From the IMG/VR virus record IMGVR_UViG_3300021959_000209, positions 1 through 32,575 of that record: 32,575 nucleotides of DNA, one strand, 5' to 3'. The notes below the pieces were generated by a model. That model ran no database searches. It was not told where the DNA came from and worked only from the letters and a program-made list of their open reading frames with translations. The DNA is from a virus. The position numbers and the translations under genes are program-made. Positions 20,985-27,648 of the stretch are shown piece by piece (the first letter of the stretch is position 1; each line of letters starts with the position of its first letter).

Positions 20985-21051
20985 CGGCATTCTAGCCACA
21001 CGCCATTCCGGACAATATGGCATTTCAGCCAGGGATATGGCATTTCGGCCA
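20985..21051. repeat. Four palindromic sites of type TGGC-N6-GCCA
   Basis: Sites start at 20985 (CGGCATTCTAGCCA), 21001 (CGCCATTCCGGACA, degenerate), 21018 (TGGCATTTCAGCCA) and 21038 (TGGCATTTCGGCCA). Spacings are 16, 17 and 20 bp. They continue the nearly 17-bp rhythm of the array at 20903-20964 but with a different sequence, so two proteins could bind side by side. Candidate binders are the XRE regulator (13195-13413) or host factors. Confidence 0.65.
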
Positions 21052-21075
21052 GGATCGAGCGAGCGTTCGGTAGGT

Positions 21076-21136
21076 GGGGCGTGAAAAGGGGGCGGGGAGG
21101 GGGGATTGCGCGCGGTAATTATTATAGTAGCCCCCC
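21076..21136 (+). other. G-rich tracts with downstream C-tract, possible quadruplex or packaging-site structure
   Basis: Runs of 4, 5, 4 and 6 G lie at 21076-21079, 21088-21092, 21094-21097 and 21099-21104, meeting the usual pattern for an intramolecular G-quadruplex. CCCCCC at 21131-21136 can pair with the last G-run around an AT-rich stretch (TAATTATTATAGTAG). The block lies in the large non-coding region upstream of the terminase genes, where cos or pac sites are often found, so a packaging role is possible but unproven. Confidence 0.55.
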
Positions 21137-21248
21137 AATCTTGCAAAAGAGCAATTCAGAAAACCCCCTTTAACTATCTGATTTTCCTAAATAAAAAAGA
21201 AGGCAATTTTATGGGTAAAAAATACACACTTTAATGGTATTAATGTAC

Positions 21249-21298
21249 GTTAGTGACTACTAACATAATCTGACAAGATTAGGTTTCACTAACATAAT
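21249..21298. promoter_or_regulatory. GTTAGT palindrome and repeated half-site, putative operator
   Basis: A perfect palindrome GTTAGT-GACT-ACTAAC lies at 21249-21264. The half-site ACTAACATAAT occurs twice (21259-21269, 21288-21298), 29 bp apart. The second lies 23 bp before the -35 of the rightward promoter. A similar, slightly imperfect palindrome (GTTAGT-GACC-ACTTAC, 21722-21737) ends at the ATG at 21738 of the small terminase gene. A dimeric regulator could control the late block from these sites. Confidence 0.6.
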
Positions 21299-21320
21299 TT
21301 GAGAATGTAGAAATAAAGTA

Positions 21321-21348
21321 TTGACAGAGTAAAGATATTGACTAGAAT
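21321..21348 (+). promoter_or_regulatory. Rightward promoter (sigma70 type) for the terminase/late block
   Basis: TTGACA (21321-21326), 16-base spacer, TAGAAT (21343-21348). Transcription would start near 21355 and make a leader of about 365 nt before the small terminase gene. The perfect -35 hexamer makes it the best promoter-like site in the window. Confidence 0.65.
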
Positions 21349-21354
21349 CCCGAT

Positions 21355-21719
21355 AGATATACTAGGATTAGTGTATTTGTTTGGTGTTATCAGGCTTGAC
21401 CAAACCCTAAGTCCCAGAATGGGACAGAAGAAAACAACTCAAGGCTATGTCGAGCGCAGACTTTAAATGCAGCAGCAGAAATGTGATAAGCGACCACCAA
21501 TAGTCCTGCTCTGTCTATCGGGCGACAACAGGCAACTGGATACCGAGAGGTTTAGGTGCAAGCTATAGCCTTTAATCTGGTGTAAACCAGCAGGGGTCAG
21601 AATTCCCAGGGGTTCTGGAAAACGAGTACCACACCGTAAGGTGTTTGCAAAAGCAAATAGATGTATTCAATTTGGCTAGATTGAGTATATCCAGGGGAAA
21701 GTCCCGAAATTTAACCTGA
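21355..21719 (+). ncRNA. Long structured leader, candidate unrecognised RNA element
   Basis: No open reading frame of note. Hairpins on the plus strand: GTTTGGT/ACCAAAC (21379-21405), GTCCC/GGGAC (21411-21425), CTGGT-GTAA-ACCAG (21577-21590), a nine-pair stem 21597-21618 around CCAG, ACACC-GTAA-GGTGT (21631-21644), TTGC/GCAA (21645-21656) and AATTT/AAATT enclosing GGG/CCC (21669-21711). Two perfect stems have the same GTAA tetraloop of the GNRA class, typical of packed RNA folds. It is upstream of the small terminase gene, which lacks a clear Shine-Dalgarno, so the RNA may control its translation or have its own function. I cannot match it to a named class. Confidence 0.5.
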
Positions 21720-22115
21720 ATGTTAGTGACCACTTACATGGTAGAAAACAAAAGACCACGAGGCAGACCTAAGAAAGAGAAAAGGTTATTGACTCGTGAA
21801 CAGTGGCAAGAAGACCAGAAACTTGCCAAAGGTCGTCCTAAAGGCTTAAGGACTGCCGTCAAGAAATTAGAAGAAAGGTTACTTGAAGCCAATAGAATAG
21901 AACTTGTAATAGATTCTATTGTTAGAGCTGCTTTAAACGATGAGCATAAGAATCAAGCCGCTGCTTGGAAGATGCTCATGGATAGGATGGCTCCACTAAG
22001 CCATTACGACAAAGCTAGGGGTGGTGAAAAGCCCATAGTACAGATTAACGTAACCTCTATGGATTCGATCCAGACGATTGAGCCGATTGACGGTGAACTA
22101 GATGAATCTGATTGA
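21720..22115 (+). CDS. terS: Terminase small subunit
   Basis: A 131-residue protein (125 if it begins at the ATG at 21738, which looks equally natural: MVENKRPRGRPKKEKR). The RPRGRPKK stretch is an AT-hook-like DNA-contact motif. The helical body (LIEANRIELVIDSIVRAALN-type region then DEHKNQAAAWKMLMDRMAPL) resembles small DNA-packaging subunits that recognise phage DNA and feed it to the large terminase. Neither start has a good Shine-Dalgarno, and the palindrome GTTAGT-N4-ACTTAC separates them, suggesting special translation control. It lies just ahead of lysozyme and the large terminase. Confidence 0.7.
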   Translation: MLVTTYMVENKRPRGRPKKEKRLLTREQWQEDQKLAKGRPKGLRTAVKKLEERLLEANRIELVIDSIVRAALNDEHKNQAAAWKMLMDRMAPLSHYDKARGGEKPIVQINVTSMDSIQTIEPIDGELDESD

Positions 22116-22515
22116 CCAGCTTGTCCTCCATGAAGGCGTAAGGCATAAGGTATATACCTGCCCCGCCGGAAAGCTCACGATAGGCGTGGGAAGAAACATA
22201 GAGGATTTGGGTCTTAGTGATGATGAAATCTACTATCTTCTGAAGAATGATATTCGTAGATGTGATGAAGAATTAACCAATGCCTTCAGGTTCTACAAAG
22301 ACCTAGACCCTGTAAGGAAGGATGCCATGATAAACATGGCCTTTAACATTGGTATACCTCGTCTCAGAGGCTTTAAGATGGCCTTGAAGCTCATGGAGAC
22401 AAAAGAGTTCTCAGAAGCCTCTATGGAGTTCCTGGACTCTCTATGGGCCTCACAGGTCGGTCAAAGGGCATTAGATATAGCCCACATGATTAAATACGGG
22501 GAATACCCGAAATGA
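22102..22515 (+). CDS. T4-type lysozyme (glycoside hydrolase 24) endolysin with Glu-Cys-Thr catalytic set
   Basis: A 137-residue protein. It starts MNLIDQLVLHEGVRHKVYTC, then PAGKLTIGVGRNIEDLGLS, matching T4 lysozyme around its catalytic residues: Glu11, position 20 and Thr26. Here position 20 is Cys and not Asp, giving the E-C-T variant known from other phage endolysins. The remaining part (MINMAFNIGIPRLRGFKMAL) is the helical body. It cuts peptidoglycan glycan strands. No signal peptide is visible, so it needs a holin for release. It lies between the two terminase genes, away from the other lysis candidates, and overlaps terS by 14 bases. Confidence 0.9.
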   Translation: MNLIDQLVLHEGVRHKVYTCPAGKLTIGVGRNIEDLGLSDDEIYYLLKNDIRRCDEELTNAFRFYKDLDPVRKDAMINMAFNIGIPRLRGFKMALKLMETKEFSEASMEFLDSLWASQVGQRALDIAHMIKYGEYPK

Positions 22516-22685
22516 AAGGCGTAAACCACTATCTTAAGGACGGGACTGTCCATAAAGGCAAATCCCACAAACATCCTGATGGCATGATAATGACGGGAGC
22601 CAAGATGTCTAAAGGCTCGAAACAGTTATATCACTTTGGCGAATTGTCTAAAAACGCACAAAAGAAAGCCAGGAGTCAATGGTAA
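22512..22685 (+). CDS. Small basic protein near the terminase genes
   Basis: A 57-residue basic protein: MKGVNHYLKDGTVHKGKSHK, HPDGMIMTGAKMSKGSKQLY, HFGELSKNAQKKARSQW. This pattern, YLKDGT.. HKG.. HPDG...TG and Ser/Lys-rich end, is frequent in small proteins of marine and freshwater podoviruses. Function unknown; the charge suggests DNA or capsid interaction. The start is in an ATGA overlap with the lysozyme gene, and its stop shares a base with the next tiny frame (TAATG). Confidence 0.7.
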   Translation: MKGVNHYLKDGTVHKGKSHKHPDGMIMTGAKMSKGSKQLYHFGELSKNAQKKARSQW

Positions 22686-22714
22686 TGTATCATAAAGGTA
22701 AGAAGAAAAAGTAA
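22685..22714 (+). CDS. Nine-residue Lys-rich frame linking two genes
   Basis: The frame MYHKGKKKK (stop TAA 22712-22714) shares one base with the preceding stop and one with the next ATG (TAATG on both sides), and it contains the AAGGTAAGAAG stretch that may serve as ribosome site for the next gene. It may be a real tiny peptide or only a coupling device that keeps ribosomes moving between genes. Confidence 0.35.
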   Translation: MYHKGKKKK

Positions 22715-23073
22715 TGTATCCTGAGGCTGATTATTCAGTTGGCAAGAACCTGACAGCGGGAGTAGCAAATACCCTGTTCACGGTTCCTACTGGGTATGAG
22801 GCTAAGGTAACGATGTTATTTGTAGCCAATAGAACTGGCTCTACGTCCAGTTATTCGGCCTCATGGGTCAATGGTTCAACCATTACCTTTCAGGGAAACA
22901 AGTCCTTGAATGATGGGGATTATGACCAGTTTGGCGGTAACTATGGGCTTTTCTTATTGATGCGCGAAGGGGATAGTCTAAGGATTACTCCAGCAGCAGG
23001 CTCTAGCTTTACGGCGATTGCCTCTTTCACATTGAAAAAAGCCGATAGTATCAAGTACGACTTAACTGCATGA
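22714..23073 (+). CDS. Putative small virion protein, beta-rich
   Basis: A 119-residue protein, beta-rich (LTAGVANTLFTVPTGYEAKV, TMLFVANRTGSTSSYSASWV, FQGNKSLNDGDYDQFGGNYG). The pattern of a jelly-roll-like small protein with a GYEAKV.. start is common in phage minor structural or decoration proteins. No enzyme motif. It overlaps the large terminase gene by 4 bases (ATGA). Role inferred from position and composition. Confidence 0.6.
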   Translation: MYPEADYSVGKNLTAGVANTLFTVPTGYEAKVTMLFVANRTGSTSSYSASWVNGSTITFQGNKSLNDGDYDQFGGNYGLFLLMREGDSLRITPAAGSSFTAIASFTLKKADSIKYDLTA

Positions 23074-24314
23074 ATCTAGATATTTCTCTGCTTTCTTGGC
23101 AACAAGAAGTATGGAATGACCCAGTAAGATTTAAAGTTGTCGCTGCGGGAAGACGGACAGGAAAGTCCAGACTTGCAGCGTATTTACTCTTGGTCAATGC
23201 CTTACAAACAGATCGCGGTCATGTTTTCTATGTGGCTCCGACTCAAGGCCAAGCAAGAGACATCATGTGGAATCTTTTACTAGAGATTGGACATGATGTG
23301 ATTGAAGGTTCTCATGTCAATAATATGCAGATTAAGCTGATTAACGGGATTACGATCTCGTTAAAAGGCGCAGACAGACCAGAGACTATGCGGGGAGTCT
23401 CCTTAAAGTACCTGGTTCTTGACGAATATGCAGACATGAAGCCGGACGTATGGGAGTTGATCTTACGTCCAGCACTAGCGGATTTAAAGGGCGGTGCTTT
23501 GTTTATCGGTACACCAATGGGTAGAAATCATTTTTATGACCTCTACAAACAAGCCGACTTAAACGGCGATTCCGATTTCAAGGCATGGCACTTTACTAGC
23601 TACGACAATAATCTGTTGGATAAGCAGGAGATTGATCGGGCAAAGAAATCCATGAGTTCTTACGCCTTCAGGCAGGAGTTCATGGCATCGTTTGAAGCAA
23701 GAGGTTCCGAGATGTTCAAGGAATCTTGGCTTCATTTTGATGAAGAAGAACCTAATGGTGATTACTACGTTGCAATAGACCTTGCTGGCTTTGAAGAAGT
23801 CGGGAAGAAAAACAAGACTAAGAATCTTGATAATACGTCTATAGCAATAGTTAAGGTTCATCCTAACGGTTGGTGGGTAAAGGATATTATTGTAGGGCGG
23901 TGGTCATTAGACGAAACCGCCCGAAAGATATTTCAAGTCGTCAGGGACTACGAACCAGTCTCTGTAGGAATAGAAAAGGGCATAGCAAGACAGGCTGTCA
24001 TGTCTCCCCTTACTGACTTGATGAAGAAGTATTCTCGTTTCTTTAGAGTCGAAGAGTTGACTCACGGGAACAAAAAGAAAACAGACAGGGTTATGTGGGC
24101 ATTACAGGGACGTTTTGAAAACGGACTGATAAGCCTGAACAAAGGGGAATGGAATGTACAGTTCATGGATGAGCTATTCCAGTTTCCAGACGCATTAACG
24201 CATGACGACATGATTGATGCCTTAGCGTATATAGATCAACTTGCAAAGGTAGCGTATTCATACGACTTTGAAGAAGATACTTTTGAAGTCTTTGATAACT
24301 TAGCTGGATATTAA
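23070..24314 (+). CDS. terL: Terminase large subunit (packaging ATPase and nuclease)
   Basis: A 414-residue protein. Walker A is AAGRRTGKS (25-33), a coupling region lies around VFYVAPTQGQARDI, Walker B plus catalytic Glu is KYLVLDEYADM (113-123, Asp118, Glu119), and LFIGTPMGRNHFYDLY (144-159) is motif III. The C-terminal nuclease shows VAIDLAG (234-240, Asp237), VGIEKG and FPDALTHDDMIDALAYID. It cuts concatemers and drives DNA into the capsid through the portal, encoded next. The start overlaps the preceding gene (ATGA). Confidence 0.93.
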   Translation: MNLDISLLSWQQEVWNDPVRFKVVAAGRRTGKSRLAAYLLLVNALQTDRGHVFYVAPTQGQARDIMWNLLLEIGHDVIEGSHVNNMQIKLINGITISLKGADRPETMRGVSLKYLVLDEYADMKPDVWELILRPALADLKGGALFIGTPMGRNHFYDLYKQADLNGDSDFKAWHFTSYDNNLLDKQEIDRAKKSMSSYAFRQEFMASFEARGSEMFKESWLHFDEEEPNGDYYVAIDLAGFEEVGKKNKTKNLDNTSIAIVKVHPNGWWVKDIIVGRWSLDETARKIFQVVRDYEPVSVGIEKGIARQAVMSPLTDLMKKYSRFFRVEELTHGNKKKTDRVMWALQGRFENGLISLNKGEWNVQFMDELFQFPDALTHDDMIDALAYIDQLAKVAYSYDFEEDTFEVFDNLAGY

Positions 24315-24315
24315 T

Positions 24316-26226
24316 ATGCTAGACAAAGAAGAATTTAACATCGAAGAAAGCGTTGAAGACTGGGTAATGGACAAGTGCCATTCCTGGCGCAATCATTTTG
24401 AAAATAATTACGAACAAAAGTTTGATGAATACTATCGTCTTTGGCGCGGCATCTATTCAGAGGAAGATAGAACACGAGACTCTGAGCGTTCAAAGATTAT
24501 TTCTCCGGCTTTACAACAAGCCGTTGAGTCTTCTGTTGCAGAGATAGAAGAAGCCACCTTTGGTCGCGGTCGTTTCTTTGATATTAAAGATGACTTGCGA
24601 GATCAAGAGACTCAGGATATTGTTTATCTCAGGGAACAACTGTACCGTGATTTCAAAAGAAACAAAATCCGCAAAGGTGTTGCTGAGTGTCTTATCAACG
24701 CTGCCGTTTTTGGAAATGGCATTGCAGAAATCGTACTAGAAGAAGAAAAAGAAATGAAGCCAGCAACCCAACCAGTCATGGATGGGCAGCTTCAAGCAGT
24801 AGGCGTGACCATTGCAGACAGGACAGTGTGCAAATTACGTCCGATTCTTCCTCAAAACTTCCTTATTGACCCTGTAGCAACCTCTATTGAAGAGGCTATT
24901 GGTGTCGCCATTGATGAATATGTCCCCTACCATCAGGTAGAAATGCTTCAGGAAAGCGGTGTTTACAAGGACGTAGACATCACTATGGCCCCACAAGACA
25001 CAGACCTAGATCCAGACCACGAATTAACCGATCAACCTGACGATAAAGTCCGTATTACTAAGTATTACGGCCTTGTTCCTGCTTACTTAATGAAAGCACA
25101 AGAAGGTTTTGAGTCAGAGGATGACGATGGCATCTATATTGAAGCCATTATTGTCGTTGCAAACGGTGGAACTCTTCTGAAAGCAGAGCGAAATCCCTAC
25201 ATGATGGGTGATCGTCCTGTTGTTTCTTTCCCGTGGGACATTGTTCCTGGTCGTTTCTGGGGAAGAGGCGTTTGTGAAAAGGGTTATAACTCGCAAAAAG
25301 CACTAGATGCTGAACTCCGAGCCAGAATTGATGCCCTTGCCCTCACGGTTCATCCGATGATGGCAATGGACGCTACTCGTTTACCCCGTGGCGCTAGACC
25401 TGAAGTTCGCCCAGGAAAAATCCTGCTAACAAATGGCGATCCAAGAGAAGTATTGCAGCCTTTTAACTTTGGGCAAGTGTCCCAAATTACCTTTGCACAA
25501 GCAGATGCCCTCCAGAAGATGGTACAGACTGCTACTGGCGCAATAGATTCTGCTGGAATACCAGGCTCAATTAATGGCGAGGCTACCGCTGCGGGGATTT
25601 CTATGTCGCTTGGCGCAATTATTAAGCGCCACAAGAGGACTTTGATTAATTTCCAAGAGTCTTTCTTGATACCTTTCGTAACAAAGGTTGCACACAGATA
25701 TATGCAGTTTGAGCCGGAGATTTATCCGGTTAGTGATTACAAGTTTGACGTTACTTCTTCTCTGGGAATCATAGCCAGAGAGTACGAAGTGACTCAACTG
25801 GTTCAATTACTACAGACAATGGGCGCGGATTCTCCGCTTTACCCTGTGTTGATTCAGTCAATCATTGACAACATGAACCTCTCTAACCGAGAGCAACTGA
25901 TTCAGATTATTCAACAAGCCTCTCAGCCGAGTCCTGAACAACAACAGGCTGCACAGGCTCAACAGCAAGCTGCTATTGCCTTCCAGCAATCTCAAACTAA
26001 CGCTCTTAACGGTCAGGCTCAAGAGTCTCAGGCCAGAGCGCAGAAGATTGTTGCTGAGACTAAAGCAATTCCTGTTGAACTTGAAACTAATCAGATCAAA
26101 GCGATTACCACTAACCTCAAGGCTGGCACTCAAGACGATAGAGAGTTTGAGCGCCGCATGAAGGTTGCTGACAGTATGTTGAAAGAAAAGAAACTTAACC
26201 TGGAAATTGCGAACTCACTACGATGA
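24316..26226 (+). CDS. Portal protein
   Basis: A 636-residue protein directly after terL. It opens with an acidic helical part (VEDWVMDKCHSWRNHFENNY, EYYRLWRGIYSEEDRTRDSE, RSKIISPALQQAVESSVAEI), has the central block DRPVVSFPWDIVPGRFWGRG and RPGKILLTNGDPREVLQPFN, and a long Gln/Ala-rich helical C-terminus (SPEQQQAAQAQQQAAIAFQQ). This is the usual build of podovirus portals. Twelve copies form the ring where the tail docks and DNA passes. The C-terminal helices would form the barrel reaching into the capsid. Confidence 0.85.
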   Translation: MLDKEEFNIEESVEDWVMDKCHSWRNHFENNYEQKFDEYYRLWRGIYSEEDRTRDSERSKIISPALQQAVESSVAEIEEATFGRGRFFDIKDDLRDQETQDIVYLREQLYRDFKRNKIRKGVAECLINAAVFGNGIAEIVLEEEKEMKPATQPVMDGQLQAVGVTIADRTVCKLRPILPQNFLIDPVATSIEEAIGVAIDEYVPYHQVEMLQESGVYKDVDITMAPQDTDLDPDHELTDQPDDKVRITKYYGLVPAYLMKAQEGFESEDDDGIYIEAIIVVANGGTLLKAERNPYMMGDRPVVSFPWDIVPGRFWGRGVCEKGYNSQKALDAELRARIDALALTVHPMMAMDATRLPRGARPEVRPGKILLTNGDPREVLQPFNFGQVSQITFAQADALQKMVQTATGAIDSAGIPGSINGEATAAGISMSLGAIIKRHKRTLINFQESFLIPFVTKVAHRYMQFEPEIYPVSDYKFDVTSSLGIIAREYEVTQLVQLLQTMGADSPLYPVLIQSIIDNMNLSNREQLIQIIQQASQPSPEQQQAAQAQQQAAIAFQQSQTNALNGQAQESQARAQKIVAETKAIPVELETNQIKAITTNLKAGTQDDREFERRMKVADSMLKEKKLNLEIANSLR

Positions 26227-26384
26227 TTACAAGTCGAGAAATGCAAAACATATTAGATCAGGTGAACAACATCATTGCGCGTCTTGAAAAGCGCATTGAA
26301 GCATTAGAAAACAAATCTGAACCCACTAAAAGGAGGAAATCTAGTGGAGAAGGAGACGGAGAAACATTACGAAGCTCTAGTTGA
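26223..26384 (+). CDS. Small coiled-coil protein
   Basis: A 53-residue protein read directly: MITSREMQNILDQVNNIIAR, LEKRIEALENKSEPTKRRKS, SGEGDGETLRSSS. The first 33 residues have a clear heptad pattern for a coiled coil, followed by a basic and then acidic, unstructured tail. The start is in an ATGA overlap with the portal gene. Its end contains the ribosome site AGGAGG (26331-26336) of the next gene, which overlaps it by 41 bases in another frame. Confidence 0.6.
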   Translation: MITSREMQNILDQVNNIIARLEKRIEALENKSEPTKRRKSSGEGDGETLRSSS

Positions 26385-26583
26385 TATGTTTGCAACTGAG
26401 GGCTGGAAGATGTTTACGGACGAGCTAAAGAACAATGCCGTCCAAATAAATTCTGTTGAAGCAACAAAAGATAAGAACGATTTATATTTCCGTAAAGGAC
26501 AATTAAACGTCATATCTTTTATGCTTAACATGGAATCTACTGTAGAGCATTTAATGAACGAGGATAGCAATGATTCTTTTTGA
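26344..26583 (+). CDS. Small head-region protein
   Basis: A 79-residue protein starting at GTG, 7 bases after AGGAGG. Helical, acidic (EKHYEALVDMFATEGWKMFT, DLYFRKGQLNVISFMLNMES). Similar small proteins between portal and scaffold genes occur in many podoviruses; their role is unknown. It overlaps the previous gene by 41 and the next by 14 bases. Confidence 0.65.
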   Translation: MEKETEKHYEALVDMFATEGWKMFTDELKNNAVQINSVEATKDKNDLYFRKGQLNVISFMLNMESTVEHLMNEDSNDSF

Positions 26584-26797
26584 TTTTATATGTAATAAGG
26601 GCCATCAGTTCGAGGCGCTTGTTCCACGCGAAACAAAAAAGAAAAATTGTCCTCAATGCAAATCAGTAGCAAGGCGCATCATCTCTCCCATTAGATGCAG
26701 TCTTGACCCTACTTCTGGTCATTTCCCAGGTGCTACAGACAAGTGGGTCAAATCAAGGGAGCAGAAGATGCAATTAGAACGTAAGGCAGCCGAATAA
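26570..26797 (+). CDS. FmdB-like zinc-ribbon protein
   Basis: A 75-residue protein: MILFDFICNKGHQFEALVPR, then NCPQCKSVARRIISPIRCSL. The pattern C..GH.FE...CP.C.S.A.R.I is the FmdB-type zinc ribbon that phages often carry next to head genes; here one of the usual cysteines of the first pair is replaced by His12. The C-terminus is basic (KWVKSREQKMQLERKAAE). Function unknown. Confidence 0.75.
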   Translation: MILFDFICNKGHQFEALVPRETKKKNCPQCKSVARRIISPIRCSLDPTSGHFPGATDKWVKSREQKMQLERKAAE

Positions 26798-26857
26798 TAG
26801 TCCTAAAGTTCAAAGGAACGTAAGGGTAGCTGATGTCGGTCTTAACGAGGTTTAATA

Positions 26858-27625
26858 ATGGCAAAACTAATTGACGAAATAGAGGTAGATGCTAACGAAG
26901 TTGACAGTCTGGTAGAGGAAAATGTCTCTGAGCCTGTACAAGCAGCGCCAGAGGTAGCAGATTTACCACCAGAATATCGTAACAAAACAATAGATGAAAT
27001 TATCAAGATGCACCAAGAAGCGGTAAGCAAGATTGGTGAGCAGGGTAACGAAGTCGGTCAGTTACGAAAAGTCGTTGACGAGTACATTCTCTCACAGTCA
27101 AAGAATAAAGCACCGGAGCCTGCTGAAGAAGTAGATTTCTTTGCAGACCCTGACAAGGCTGTAGATAGTCGAATTGCTAACCATCCTGCTATCAAGGAAG
27201 CGCAACAGACTAACTTACGGCTAAAGCAGGAACAAGCACGAAGTGCATTACTTAATAAGCATCCTGATTCAGCGGAGATTCTTACTAATAAAGAATTTGC
27301 TGACTGGATTCAGGCTAGAAAGTATAGGCGTGAGTTGTTTATCAAAGCCAATGAACAGTATGACTATGAAGCCGCTGATGAACTCTTTTCAGATTGGAAA
27401 GAACTCAAAGGTGCATCAAGTTCTGCTATTGAGGCTGAGAAGACAGCTCGTAAGGATACTATTAAGAAAGCATCGACTGGTGGAGCAAGGGCTAGTTCCG
27501 AAAGTCCATCAAAGAAAATCTACCGAAGGGCAGATATTATTGAACTTATGAAGACTGACTATAATCGCTATTTAAGCATGGAGCCGGAAATTCGTCTTGC
27601 TTATGCTGAAAAGCGAGTACGTTAA
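26858..27625 (+). CDS. Scaffolding protein
   Basis: A 255-residue acidic and helical protein directly before the major capsid gene, the usual place of the scaffold. The N-terminus is strongly acidic (LIDEIEVDANEVDSLVEENV), the middle is coiled-coil-like (MHQEAVSKIGEQGNEVGQLR, QTNLRLKQEQARSALLNKHP) and the C-terminus basic (YLSMEPEIRLAYAEKRVR), as in P22/phi29-type scaffolds, where the basic end binds coat protein. No enzymatic motif. Confidence 0.8.
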   Translation: MAKLIDEIEVDANEVDSLVEENVSEPVQAAPEVADLPPEYRNKTIDEIIKMHQEAVSKIGEQGNEVGQLRKVVDEYILSQSKNKAPEPAEEVDFFADPDKAVDSRIANHPAIKEAQQTNLRLKQEQARSALLNKHPDSAEILTNKEFADWIQARKYRRELFIKANEQYDYEAADELFSDWKELKGASSSAIEAEKTARKDTIKKASTGGARASSESPSKKIYRRADIIELMKTDYNRYLSMEPEIRLAYAEKRVR

Positions 27626-27648
27626 TTTAACTTATTTTGGAGTAAATT

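Noticed and set aside
21212-21235. Tiny frame MGKKYTL after AGAAGG in the control region
   Set aside because: Seven codons, followed by a stop, not coupled to any gene, and upstream of the predicted promoter; treated as chance.
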